Source: Bacteroidaceae bacterium
GTDB taxonomy: Bacteria; Bacteroidota; Bacteroidia; Bacteroidales; Bacteroidaceae
Assembly: GCA_017615245.1 (NCBI GenBank)
Contig: JAGAAL010000054.1
Location: forward strand, 1-39,860
DNA length: 39,860 nt
Direction: 5' to 3'
Position 1 is the first letter of the stretch, and the number at the start of each line of letters is the position of its first letter. Below are positions 32,356-39,736 of this stretch, one piece after another. Under the pieces are notes generated by a model. The model saw only the letters and a list, made by a program, of their open reading frames with translations, ran no database searches and was not told where the DNA came from. The position numbers and the translations under genes were made by a program.

Positions 32356-33552
32356 ATGGCACGAATTGGTAAAAACGTAATAGAAGGTGGAAACCCCAAG
32401 CTGGTTAGGTTCCTCGTTAATGGAGGGAAGGAGTATAGCCTATCACTCGAGTATCACTTAGGTTACGACCGTGAGACGGGCAAGTCGACCCGAAGGCGCG
32501 AGTGTCTCAAATTACGCTATCCCGTCCAGCCTCGCAACGCTATAGAGACACAAGAAAAAAGAGACACTATCGAGCTTGCACGTAAGATCCGCTGGGAGCG
32601 TGAGCAGGAGTTTCTCGAACAGCGCGAGGGCTACCGACTTCACAGGGACAGAAAAATCTATTTTCTGGACTTCTATCAGACTTACATCGACAACTACACA
32701 AAAGCCGATGCAAAAATGATTCGAATCGCCCGTAACCGCTTCAGGGATTTTCTCGTTGCGAATGGGCATCAAAATCCCGAATTGCTGATGCCTGAGGCAA
32801 TGAATAAGGAGATGATGCTACGGTTCGCCGACTATTTGCAGACCAGGAGCCGAGGCGAAGGTGCCTCCAGCATCTTCCAAAGATTCAAAAAGGTGGTAAA
32901 GAACTGCGTGGAGAAAGGGTATCTGAAGAAGAATCCCTGTGATGGCGTGAAAATATATGTTGACAAACAAGCAATCCGGAAGGACTTCCTGTCGGCAGAA
33001 GAGATAAAGAAGTTGCTTGCTACACATTACAGCCGGCAGAACCTTGAGGTTCGCAAGGCCTTCATCTTCTGCCTTTACACTGGCATCCGCTGGTGCGACG
33101 TAGAACGAATAACGTGGGCCAACATCGACATCGGCAACAAACTTCTTAAAATCGACCAGAAGAAGGAAAATGGCCGTTCAACGAAAAGCTGGATCTGCAC
33201 ACCTCTTTCAGATGCCCTTCTTCGGCTCATAGGTAAGCCCCCGAAGAACTTCGCGCGAGAGTCGCCAGTGTTCTTCTTGCCCAGCTATGAATCATCACTT
33301 AAACAGATTAAAAATTGGGTTCAGAAGGCTGGCCTCGAAAAGCATATCAGCCTTCATTGCGCTCGTCACAGCTTTGCCGTGAATATCCTCAGTGATGGCC
33401 GGAATAACATCAGGACGCTACAAACTCTTCTCGGGCATAGTAGCCTGGAGCATACTGTGAAATATCTCAGGGTAGTCGACCCGCAGAAGGAGGCAGCTAT
33501 CGCCAGCCTCCCGGAACTTAAACTTGATGATGAGGAGGAGAAAGTACTATGA
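32356..33552 (+). CDS. Tyrosine recombinase (integrase)
   Basis: Catalyses insertion and excision of the element. 398 residues: an N-terminal basic, beta-rich region (1-95), a SAM-like core-binding domain (about 100-195, DFYQTYIDNYTKADAKMIRI) and the catalytic domain (about 210-390). The full catalytic set is visible: Arg245 (YTGIRWCDVERI), His334 and Arg337 (HCARHSF), His361 (LLGHSS) and the nucleophile Tyr370 (VKYL). This is the Bacteroidota phage/CTn-type family. The ATG overlaps nothing; the stop overlaps the next gene by 4 bp (ATGA). It reads away from the tRNA, 1.7 kb from the presumed attachment site. Confidence 0.95.
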   Translation: MARIGKNVIEGGNPKLVRFLVNGGKEYSLSLEYHLGYDRETGKSTRRRECLKLRYPVQPRNAIETQEKRDTIELARKIRWEREQEFLEQREGYRLHRDRKIYFLDFYQTYIDNYTKADAKMIRIARNRFRDFLVANGHQNPELLMPEAMNKEMMLRFADYLQTRSRGEGASSIFQRFKKVVKNCVEKGYLKKNPCDGVKIYVDKQAIRKDFLSAEEIKKLLATHYSRQNLEVRKAFIFCLYTGIRWCDVERITWANIDIGNKLLKIDQKKENGRSTKSWICTPLSDALLRLIGKPPKNFARESPVFFLPSYESSLKQIKNWVQKAGLEKHISLHCARHSFAVNILSDGRNNIRTLQTLLGHSSLEHTVKYLRVVDPQKEAAIASLPELKLDDEEEKVL

Positions 33553-33908
33553 CAAAGAAGAATGATACATATAACAGTGCGAGTGCTTTCGGTTCGTTTA
33601 GTGTTGAAATTGAGCCAAAGACCTCAGTGGAAACTGGTATGGAAGCTGCAGGAATAACAGTCCCTAAGGCTGAACAGCCCACAGAACGTGAGCAGAAAGG
33701 AGCTGCAGCTGGCTGCAAACCCGGTTGCACACGCAAGACCTATGTGCTCCCTTATGAGCTGATCGATAAACTGGCAGCTATTGCAGCACATACCAGGCAG
33801 AAGGAGGTGGGTGTGGTCATAGACCTGCTGAGAAAGGGTATCGCCAACTACGAGTATCAGTATGGTCCGCAAATCACCACGCTCCCCAAAGTGTCGGTAA
33901 TAAGTTAA
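33549..33908 (+). CDS. Small ribbon-helix-helix-like protein, probable ParA partner
   Basis: 119 residues. Residues 1-60 are low-complexity and polar; residues about 62-105 (TRKTYVLPYELIDKLAAIAA, then VGVVIDLLRKGIANYE) look like a strand-helix-helix DNA-binding unit of the RHH kind. It overlaps the integrase stop by 4 bp and precedes an AT-rich repeat region and a ParA gene. In Bacteroides conjugative transposons a small protein (DUF3408 type) likewise sits next to the ParA-like TraA. A role as centromere-binding or accessory transfer protein is inference. Confidence 0.65.
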   Translation: MTKKNDTYNSASAFGSFSVEIEPKTSVETGMEAAGITVPKAEQPTEREQKGAAAGCKPGCTRKTYVLPYELIDKLAAIAAHTRQKEVGVVIDLLRKGIANYEYQYGPQITTLPKVSVIS

Positions 33909-34053
33909 TCATGTAATAATAACATCAAATAATAAAGTAATAATTAATATATGATTAAATTAATAATGCAGTACAACGTATTACAAGCCATATATAAATC
34001 GGCATTGTAATAAATTAGTAAATTAATAATTAGTAAAATAAGAAATTAATAAT
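33909..34053 (+). repeat. AT-rich direct repeats between RHH-like and parA genes
   Basis: 145 bp of extremely AT-rich DNA holding three exact copies of AAATTAATAAT (33957-33967, 34020-34030, 34043-34053), the last touching the parA start codon, plus several shorter taataa-type copies. It could be a partition site or operator; no function is proven. Confidence 0.45.
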
Positions 34054-34677
34054 ATGGCAAAGATAATCGTCTTCTCGAACCGTAAGGGCGGCACAGGCAA
34101 GAGTACTCTATGTATTCAATTTGCCAATTTTCTTGCATCACAGGGCAATAATGTTGCCGTCCTTGATGTAGACCCCCAGCAGTCTGTCGTAGACCTCAGA
34201 AATCGTGAGATAGAGACCAACCCAGACGCGAAGCTGCCTTGGCCAGTTCTGTTCGTTGGCGACAAAGCCCTACAGTTCATGGAACAGGCCCAGCAGATGG
34301 GTGACGGCTATATCTTAGTTGACTGCCCAGGCACCATTACAGAGAGTATTATGCCAGTATTCCACGCGGCCGATGCCGTTGTTATACCCTTCAGGTATGA
34401 CGATCTGATTGTTGACAGCACTATAACCTTTGTGAAGGTGCTGAAGAAAGCTGGAGTAAGGTCTAAACTGATGTTCCTACCCAACTGCATCGATGTGAGG
34501 GTGAAGATACCATCTGAAGAGCAGATCCGTAACATCTTCAAGGAGGTGGGGACTGTCCTCCCCCGAATCAGGCAAGGTGTATCAATACAACGTTGCTCGA
34601 CTCTAAGGCCGATTGACCAATATCAGAAAGCCGCTATAGAGTACAGTGTGAACGAACTTGTGAGAGAAATAGATTAA
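34054..34677 (+). CDS. ParA/MinD family ATPase
   Basis: 207 residues. The deviant Walker A motif KGGTGKST is at 11-18, with the signature lysine at 11. The A' motif follows (VAVLDVDPQQSVVDL), then a Walker B-like segment (YILVDCPGTITESIMP). Size and lack of an N-terminal HTH place it with the short ParA group found in plasmids and conjugative transposons (TraA-like). It would act with the RHH-like protein in partition or stabilisation of the excised circle or in transfer. Codons and spacing join it to the helicase gene 24 bp downstream. Confidence 0.92.
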   Translation: MAKIIVFSNRKGGTGKSTLCIQFANFLASQGNNVAVLDVDPQQSVVDLRNREIETNPDAKLPWPVLFVGDKALQFMEQAQQMGDGYILVDCPGTITESIMPVFHAADAVVIPFRYDDLIVDSTITFVKVLKKAGVRSKLMFLPNCIDVRVKIPSEEQIRNIFKEVGTVLPRIRQGVSIQRCSTLRPIDQYQKAAIEYSVNELVREID

Positions 34678-34701
34678 TCTATAATATATATAATAAGGTG
34701 T

Positions 34702-36441
34702 ATGCAAAAACTTGTAAATGATCCGGCCAGAGCGGCCTCGTTTCGGGATCAGATCAAATTTTTCGAAGCGCAAGACAAACGTGTGATAGAAAATATAAAG
34801 GCGGCCAATCGCAGGCAGAAAGCCGAGGAACGCAAATACATAGAGCGTCTAAAGGCTATGACTATGCGTAAGGACAGCCCCATAAAGGAAGCTAATCTTC
34901 CTGTTCCTGCCCCAGCTGTTAGTTACAAGGCCATTGTCGATGCCGACATCAAACCAACGCCTGAACAGCAAGCGGCTCTGGATGTGCTGATGTCTGGAGA
35001 AAACGTCTTCCTGACAGGCAAAGCCGGTACGGGCAAGAGTTATGTGACGCGACAGTTCGTTGAACAGTCCGAACGAAAAGGAAAGAACATACTTGTGTGT
35101 GCGCCTACTGGCATCGCAGCCCGTAATGTTGACGGTTATACATTACATCGCACATTCGGTATTCCGACAGCAATTCTCGATACCGACCAAGTGTGTGAAA
35201 GTGACTATTGTTGCAAGCTCATTGACAAAGCCGACATCATCCTGATAGATGAGATAAGCATGTGCCGTGCAGATACTTTCGGTTTCGTAGTCCGTTCAAT
35301 TCTTTCGTCGATCAGAAAAACAGAACGGAAAAAGCAATTAGTCGTAGTAGGCGATTTCTACCAACTACGGCCAGTCATCAAAGAAGCCGACAAAAGCGTC
35401 TACAGGAGGCTGTACGGCAATAGTATTTTCGCATTTGAGTCATCTTATTGGCGTCAAATTAACTTCACGACGATAGAGTTATCTGAGGTAATCCGTCAGA
35501 GAGACCATTCACTTGCCACCGCCTTGAACAATATACGGAGAGGTGCGCCAGATTACTCCCTTTTTCGAAGATACGCTTGTGATGATCCTGACGCGATTAC
35601 CGTATGTGCGACAAATGCCGAAGTATCTCGCATTAATCGCAGCAGACTCTCCGAGTTGAGTAATGTCAGATCCTATCGAGCCGATGAGTGGGGCGATACT
35701 CTGGATGATTATCCGACAGATAATATACTCGAACTGGCCGTTGGTGCTCACGTTATCATGGTTGCCAACGACCCTGATGGCAGGTGGGTCAACGGCACTC
35801 TCGGCATCGTTACAGCGACAGGTGAAACCACAATAAGCGTAAGAATGCAAGACGGTCACGAATATCAAGTCGAGCCGTACACGTGGAACGCTAAGCAGTG
35901 TTACGTCCGGACGAGTCGGCGCACTGGTAAGGATGTCGTAATGACGGAAATCGTCGGTGGATTCTCGCAATTACCCGTTAAACTGGCATACGCTATCACT
36001 ATTCATCGAAGCCAAGGGCAAACGTATGACAAGATTAACATTCACCCTGATCGCATCTTCGAGGAAGGACAGTTGTACGTTGCCCTTTCCAGATGCCGGA
36101 CACTCGAAGGCATCCGCATCGTCGGAGAACTGTCAGAAAAATCGTTAAAGATTAATGAAAAAGTTAAGAATTTCTATACCACCATTTCAAAAGATACCAT
36201 TAAAAAAGGTGGCATGGAAAAAGAAGATAAAAGAAAAACATTCACAAAAGTTCGTGGTGAAGAGGTAAGAGAAAACATAAAGCGATTACTTAAGCGTTTT
36301 CCTATGTTGACTCTTGACGACTTATCTGAACACCTTGAGATCCGCAGAAGTGCGGTTCAAAAACATATAGACCGCATGAAGGCCGAAGGTACATTAGTAC
36401 GTACAGGTGCGACGAAAAACGGTCGCTGGTGGGTGGTGTAA
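34702..36441 (+). CDS. Pif1-like SF1 DNA helicase with C-terminal winged helix
   Basis: 579 residues. An N-terminal charged coiled-coil-like part (1-80) comes before the helicase: Walker A GKAGTGKS at 106-113, Walker B LIDEIS at about 181-186, motif III GDFYQLRPV, and later LAYAITIHRSQGQTYDKI and YVALSRCRTLEGI. This is the RecD/Pif1 (SF1B, 5'-3') pattern. After about residue 510 comes a separate winged-helix unit (MLTLDDLSEHLEIRRSAVQKH, ending KNGRWWVV), which is an uncommon fusion. It may unwind DNA for element replication or transfer. The leader before its ATG shares 18 bases with the terminator region of the glycogen operon. Confidence 0.9.
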   Translation: MQKLVNDPARAASFRDQIKFFEAQDKRVIENIKAANRRQKAEERKYIERLKAMTMRKDSPIKEANLPVPAPAVSYKAIVDADIKPTPEQQAALDVLMSGENVFLTGKAGTGKSYVTRQFVEQSERKGKNILVCAPTGIAARNVDGYTLHRTFGIPTAILDTDQVCESDYCCKLIDKADIILIDEISMCRADTFGFVVRSILSSIRKTERKKQLVVVGDFYQLRPVIKEADKSVYRRLYGNSIFAFESSYWRQINFTTIELSEVIRQRDHSLATALNNIRRGAPDYSLFRRYACDDPDAITVCATNAEVSRINRSRLSELSNVRSYRADEWGDTLDDYPTDNILELAVGAHVIMVANDPDGRWVNGTLGIVTATGETTISVRMQDGHEYQVEPYTWNAKQCYVRTSRRTGKDVVMTEIVGGFSQLPVKLAYAITIHRSQGQTYDKINIHPDRIFEEGQLYVALSRCRTLEGIRIVGELSEKSLKINEKVKNFYTTISKDTIKKGGMEKEDKRKTFTKVRGEEVRENIKRLLKRFPMLTLDDLSEHLEIRRSAVQKHIDRMKAEGTLVRTGATKNGRWWVV

Positions 36442-36469
36442 TAAGTAATAACTAATAAATAAATAAGAT

Positions 36470-36604
36470 ATGAAAACAAAAGAATTAAAACTGCAGTTAA
36501 CCGAAGAACAGGTAAGGCTGCTGCGCAGGGCACTTAGGGAGTATGATGCCGTAGGCGAGTATGAGGAGAATCAAGTTACCGCAATATTGCGCCAAATCGC
36601 ATAA
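36470..36604 (+). CDS. Very small protein (44 residues), helical
   Basis: ATG at 36470, stop at 36602-36604. It begins MKTKELKLQLTEEQVRLLRR and is followed by a second amphipathic helix ending AILRQIA. The segment LTEEQVRLLRRAL resembles the C-terminal helix of its two downstream neighbours (LNDEQIDKLTDTL and LNEEQMDKLEGVL), which supports it as a real gene. It starts 28 bp after the helicase and ends 4 bp before the next ATG. Function unknown. Confidence 0.6.
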   Translation: MKTKELKLQLTEEQVRLLRRALREYDAVGEYEENQVTAILRQIA

Positions 36605-36608
36605 AAGT

Positions 36609-36959
36609 ATGGCAACAAATCAAGAAATCAAAGCAAAGTGGGCAGAAGTCCTTGATTATGCCCGTGAACATGCCACCGGCAAGGGACTGCACATAGGCTA
36701 TAAGTGGCTACACGATGCCTTCGAGGAATATCTGGATATGTCGGAAGAGGTCGGAGGGTACAACATGGGCGGTCAGAAGGGCAGTGAGCATAACCGAACT
36801 GTCCTCGCTGGCAAGATCGGCAGGGCTATGCGCTATAGCTATGACAAAGAATACGGTAAGGTGCGCATCGACCTGAACGACGAACAGATAGATAAGCTCA
36901 CAGACACCCTTCAGTGGATAGTTGAGCATCCTAAGAATAATCAAAGCATAAAGTATTAA
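36609..36959 (+). CDS. Small element-encoded protein, paralogue of the downstream gene
   Basis: 116 residues from the ATG at 36609; the frame opens at 36561 but that would run through the preceding small gene. Two motifs are notable. One is AREHATGKGLHIGYKWLHDAF (about 16-36), rich in conserved His, Gly and Trp. The other is LNDEQIDKLTDTLQWIVEHP near the C-terminus. Both recur in the 241-residue protein encoded next. There is no membrane segment. I recognise no family. The regular spacing of His and Trp suggests a folded domain rather than disorder. Confidence 0.65.
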   Translation: MATNQEIKAKWAEVLDYAREHATGKGLHIGYKWLHDAFEEYLDMSEEVGGYNMGGQKGSEHNRTVLAGKIGRAMRYSYDKEYGKVRIDLNDEQIDKLTDTLQWIVEHPKNNQSIKY

Positions 36960-36985
36960 CAAAAAACAAAATTAAATTATTTATT

Positions 36986-37711
36986 ATGGAATTGAAAAAA
37001 AAATTACAAAATGCCTTGGCTGCAGCAGAGAAGCAGCTGGGCAAATGCTACGCCATCGAGCCTGTCGATGTACACCTTGGGCGTGGCCTTGAGACCGTTC
37101 ACCACATCGATACGATTGGCAAGTCGTATTATAATGCATCGACGTTGCACAGCCTTAGTTGGCTGAGCGATGAAAATGAAATCCGAAGTTTGATTGAAAA
37201 TGTTGAAGAAGCAACAAAAATCGGTAAATTAAGTGCAGAGACGGCACAATATGCCGTAGAGCATATCACACGTAAGGGCATGCATACCGGCATTGCCTGG
37301 TTCTCCGACTCGTTTAACGAGTTGTGCGACGCTACACCCGACCAGCGAATAGACCCCGATGATATCGGTTTCGACTTCGATGATGTCAAAGAGGCCATTA
37401 AGCGCGATCCTTGGATTCAAGAAATCGCGGCCAAGCCAGCAGAACAGTTGACAAAGGCAGACATCGACCGAGTAGTGAAAGACTTCATTAGCAAGAACTG
37501 GTTGATGGATCCGGGAGAAGTTGATACGAAGGACGTTGCCGATGTGCTGAAGGTGGCAGATCCAACAGCACACCGTCGTGAAGTAGCGCTTGATGTTATG
37601 AATGCATGCAACTCCAAGCTGAATGAAGAGCAAATGGATAAGCTCGAAGGCGTATTGAAAGAATTAGTTAATAACCCTTCTCTGGGACAGTCCAGAGGCA
37701 TAGGGCGGTAA
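36986..37711 (+). CDS. Element-encoded protein of unknown function, related to its upstream neighbour
   Basis: 241 residues, unrecognised. The N-terminal helix MELKKKLQNALAAAEKQLGK is followed by a short segment (HLGRGLETVHHIDTIGKSYY). The block AVEHITRKGMHTGIAWFSDSF (about 90-110) repeats the AxEHxTxKGxHxGxxW-D-F motif of the upstream protein. The end, LNEEQMDKLEGVLKELVNNP, repeats its C-terminal motif. A long acidic insert (about 115-200) separates the two blocks. It precedes the TraJ-like gene by 21 bp and so may belong to the transfer operon. Confidence 0.65.
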   Translation: MELKKKLQNALAAAEKQLGKCYAIEPVDVHLGRGLETVHHIDTIGKSYYNASTLHSLSWLSDENEIRSLIENVEEATKIGKLSAETAQYAVEHITRKGMHTGIAWFSDSFNELCDATPDQRIDPDDIGFDFDDVKEAIKRDPWIQEIAAKPAEQLTKADIDRVVKDFISKNWLMDPGEVDTKDVADVLKVADPTAHRREVALDVMNACNSKLNEEQMDKLEGVLKELVNNPSLGQSRGIGR

Positions 37712-37732
37712 AAAAAAGAAAGGAGGAAAGCT

Positions 37733-38944
37733 ATGAAATGTAATAAGTTTCTGCATACAGAAACCCCGTTTGTGTCGCATAAATGGCTTGGGGTTATATT
37801 GCTGATGCTGATGTTTGTGCCAGGTATGGCACAGGCACAGGAGTTTTCTGAGGTTGTAGACAGTATCAGTGCTCTTGGATTCGAGATGTTTGAGGAAGAG
37901 ATTGATGATGCTATCTTCCGAACGAATGAGTTTCTGACCGATTCCACCTTTATCGGAGCCAGTGGCCCGTTCTGGTGGATCTTGGAGATGTGTATGGCTT
38001 TAGGTGCGATGTTCGCTATCATTATGGCCGCAGGCATGGCCTATAAGATGATGGTGAAGGGTGAGCCGTTTGATGTGTTGAAGATCCTTCGAGTCTTAGG
38101 CATAGCCGTCGTGATGTTCTGGTGGTACCCACGCGGAGATAGTGGTGCATCCTTCTTGGGCATGTTGGCGTATGTACCCAACTGTATCGGGTCTTATACC
38201 CATGACCTCTATGAGATAGAAGCTGCTCAGGTACAGGAGAAGCTTAAAGATTTGCATCCTAAAATCAATGAACGTGACAGCCTGTTGCGGAAAAGCATGG
38301 CAGAATACGAAACCGCGAAGAACGGCCTCGAACAGACTGGCAGCACTGTCGGTGAATCCGTCAGTGATTTAAGTGCACAGATGGAAGGTGAGAAGAAAGC
38401 CAATGAAGCATGGTATAGCAGCACTTATGCAGGTGTGATTGTCTGTGTAGACAAGCTGGTGATGTTAGCATCTTTGATGCTGTTCAGAATCGGTTGGTGG
38501 GGAACGATATACTGTCAGCAGATCTTATTGGGAATGCTGACTATCTTCGGTCCTATCATGTGGGCGTTCAGCATCTTGCCCAAGTGGGAAGGAGCCTGGG
38601 CGAAATGGATTTCCCGTTACCTGACCGTCCATTTCTACGGAGCCATGTTATACTTCGTCGGCTTCTATGTCCTTCTATTGTGGGACATTGTGCTGAGTGT
38701 GCAGTATGAGAATTTGTGTGCCATCATGGAATCCCCTGAGGCATTCCAAGGCTATCTGAAGAGTACGTTTGTTACCAGTGCTTATCTGTTGGTTGCCGGC
38801 ATTATATCGATGAAGTGCCTGAGCCTGGTTCCGGACCTTGCAGCCTGGATGATTCCGGAAGGTGAAACGTCGTTCTCAACCCGTAGTTTCGGTGAAGGTG
38901 TTGCCTCTTCCGCTAAAATGGAAACCCAGCGATTTTTGAAATAG
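37733..38944 (+). CDS. TraJ-like (VirB6-type) conjugation inner-membrane protein
   Basis: 403 residues. A cleavable or anchoring N-terminus (WLGVILLMLMFVPGMAQAQ, about 18-36) is followed by membrane segments at about 80-105 (WWILEMCMALGAMFAIIMAA), 118-132, 225-300 (several) and 300-370 (LYFVGFYVLLLWDIV, YLLVAGIISMKCLSLV). A charged coiled-coil loop (about 160-220) lies between the two hydrophobic halves. This layout matches TraJ of Bacteroides conjugative transposons, the VirB6-like channel component of the transfer apparatus. It has a strong Shine-Dalgarno sequence (AGGAGG at 37721-37726). It is not preceded by traE-G in this window. Confidence 0.75.
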   Translation: MKCNKFLHTETPFVSHKWLGVILLMLMFVPGMAQAQEFSEVVDSISALGFEMFEEEIDDAIFRTNEFLTDSTFIGASGPFWWILEMCMALGAMFAIIMAAGMAYKMMVKGEPFDVLKILRVLGIAVVMFWWYPRGDSGASFLGMLAYVPNCIGSYTHDLYEIEAAQVQEKLKDLHPKINERDSLLRKSMAEYETAKNGLEQTGSTVGESVSDLSAQMEGEKKANEAWYSSTYAGVIVCVDKLVMLASLMLFRIGWWGTIYCQQILLGMLTIFGPIMWAFSILPKWEGAWAKWISRYLTVHFYGAMLYFVGFYVLLLWDIVLSVQYENLCAIMESPEAFQGYLKSTFVTSAYLLVAGIISMKCLSLVPDLAAWMIPEGETSFSTRSFGEGVASSAKMETQRFLK

Positions 38945-38980
38945 ATTTATAGATTTAATAAAAGATAAAAAAAATAAGTT

Positions 38981-39304
38981 ATGAACTGGAAAAGAATAAT
39001 ATTTGGCGAGCCGATGCCAGACAAGGACGATCCGAAGTATAAGGAGCGTTATGAGCGAAATGTGGCAGCAGGTCGTAAATTTGCGCACCTTACCGGGATC
39101 AGCTGGTGCGCAGCCAAGATACAGGCATGGGGACAGAGCCATAAGGTTCTGTTCCTTACCCTGGCGTTTGGGGTTGTTATCTTCTGTTACGTTTGGCGCA
39201 TTGTATTGCCAATGGTAAATGCCTACCATCCTTCTGACACTCCCAAGGCCGTTGCCGTTGAGCGTGTAGATTCTGCTATGCAGCACAGGCTACACCACAA
39301 ATAG
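38981..39304 (+). CDS. Small single-pass membrane protein, transfer-region
   Basis: 107 residues, unrecognised. A charged cytoplasmic N-terminus (GEPMPDKDDPKYKERYERN) leads to one membrane segment at about 57-77 (FLTLAFGVVIFCYVWRIVLP) and a short outer tail ending in a His-rich stretch (MQHRLHHK). It lies 36 bp after the TraJ-like gene. The place is where TraK/TraL-type genes occur in CTn transfer operons, but the sequence does not identify it as either. Confidence 0.6.
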   Translation: MNWKRIIFGEPMPDKDDPKYKERYERNVAAGRKFAHLTGISWCAAKIQAWGQSHKVLFLTLAFGVVIFCYVWRIVLPMVNAYHPSDTPKAVAVERVDSAMQHRLHHK

Positions 39305-39326
39305 TTTTCTTTGCAAAAAAAAGAAT

Positions 39327-39509
39327 ATGACTGATATAATTATACAGTTCTTTGAGCAACTTGAAGCGAAAGATAAAGTTATATCTTTCTTATCAGAGCA
39401 AATCAAAGAAAAAGACAAAGAAATAGAACGGTTGCATTTGCTTATTGAGAGATTAACGCCCTCAAAAGTAAAGAACGAGGGAAAATGCAAAATAATATCA
39501 CTGAATTAA
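39327..39509 (+). CDS. Very small coiled-coil protein
   Basis: 60 residues. Residues 1-45 form a continuous charged amphipathic helix (IIQFFEQLEAKDKVISFLSE, IKEKDKEIERLHLLIERL) with clear heptad spacing of Leu/Ile. There is no signal peptide. It follows the membrane protein by 22 bp. It may be a dimeric accessory factor; no function can be assigned. Confidence 0.5.
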   Translation: MTDIIIQFFEQLEAKDKVISFLSEQIKEKDKEIERLHLLIERLTPSKVKNEGKCKIISLN

Positions 39510-39531
39510 TAAAATGAAACTAATATGAGTA

Positions 39532-39627
39532 TCAGACCCCCATAAAACAAGTAGCAGATCCAGGGCCGGAATCCTGAATCTGCAATTTCGAAGCGTAATT
39601 TTTGGGAAAAATATACTTCTTTGCCAT
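39532..39627 (-). CDS. Possible 31-residue peptide on the minus strand
   Basis: ATG at 39627, stop at 39532-39534. The peptide begins MAKKYIFPKNYASK and ends GSATCFMGV. The start resembles the KKxYxxP opening of many tiny Bacteroidota peptides. A full-consensus promoter lies just upstream (39640-39671), giving a leader of only about 7 nt. It lies opposite to all neighbouring genes. The alternative is a small RNA of about 85 nt, because the hairpin at 39554-39583 with a T-rich tail on the minus strand could end the transcript. Confidence 0.35.
   Translation of the reverse strand: MAKKYIFPKNYASKLQIQDSGPGSATCFMGV
39554..39583 (-). terminator. Hairpin with T-rich tail on the minus strand
   Basis: GCAGAT (39554-39559) pairs with ATCTGC (39578-39583) and CAGG (39561-39564) with CCTG (39573-39576), one mismatch between. 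On the minus strand it is followed by TACTTGTTTTATG. It can act as a terminator of the short minus-strand transcript or as an attenuator inside the 31-residue frame. Confidence 0.45.
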
Positions 39628-39668
39628 TATTTTCTGATGCAAAGATAGATGTTTTTCCTGAATTACGC
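39593..39668. repeat. Extended imperfect inverted repeat before the primase gene
   Basis: Three nested complementary pairs: GCGTAATT (39593-39600) with AATTACGC (39661-39668), GGAAAAA (39605-39611) with TTTTTCC (39652-39658), CTTTGC (39619-39624) with GCAAAG (39639-39644). The region covers the minus-strand promoter and the peptide start codon. Confidence 0.6.
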
Positions 39669-39671
39669 AAA
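39640..39671 (-). promoter_or_regulatory. Minus-strand promoter upstream of the primase gene
   Basis: Minus strand TTTG (39668-39671), 20 bp, TATCTTTG (39640-39647). This is a full match to the Bacteroidota consensus, directed leftwards into the 39532-39634 region. Confidence 0.6.
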
Positions 39672-39736
39672 TTTTTCCCCGATTATTTGTTATTTTTATT
39701 AAAATTAAGGTAGAATCATTTAAAAATGTTCGAATT

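Noticed and set aside
36561-36608. Earlier start for the 116-residue protein
   Set aside because: It would overlap the 44-residue gene in another frame, and the residues added have no similarity to the related downstream protein.
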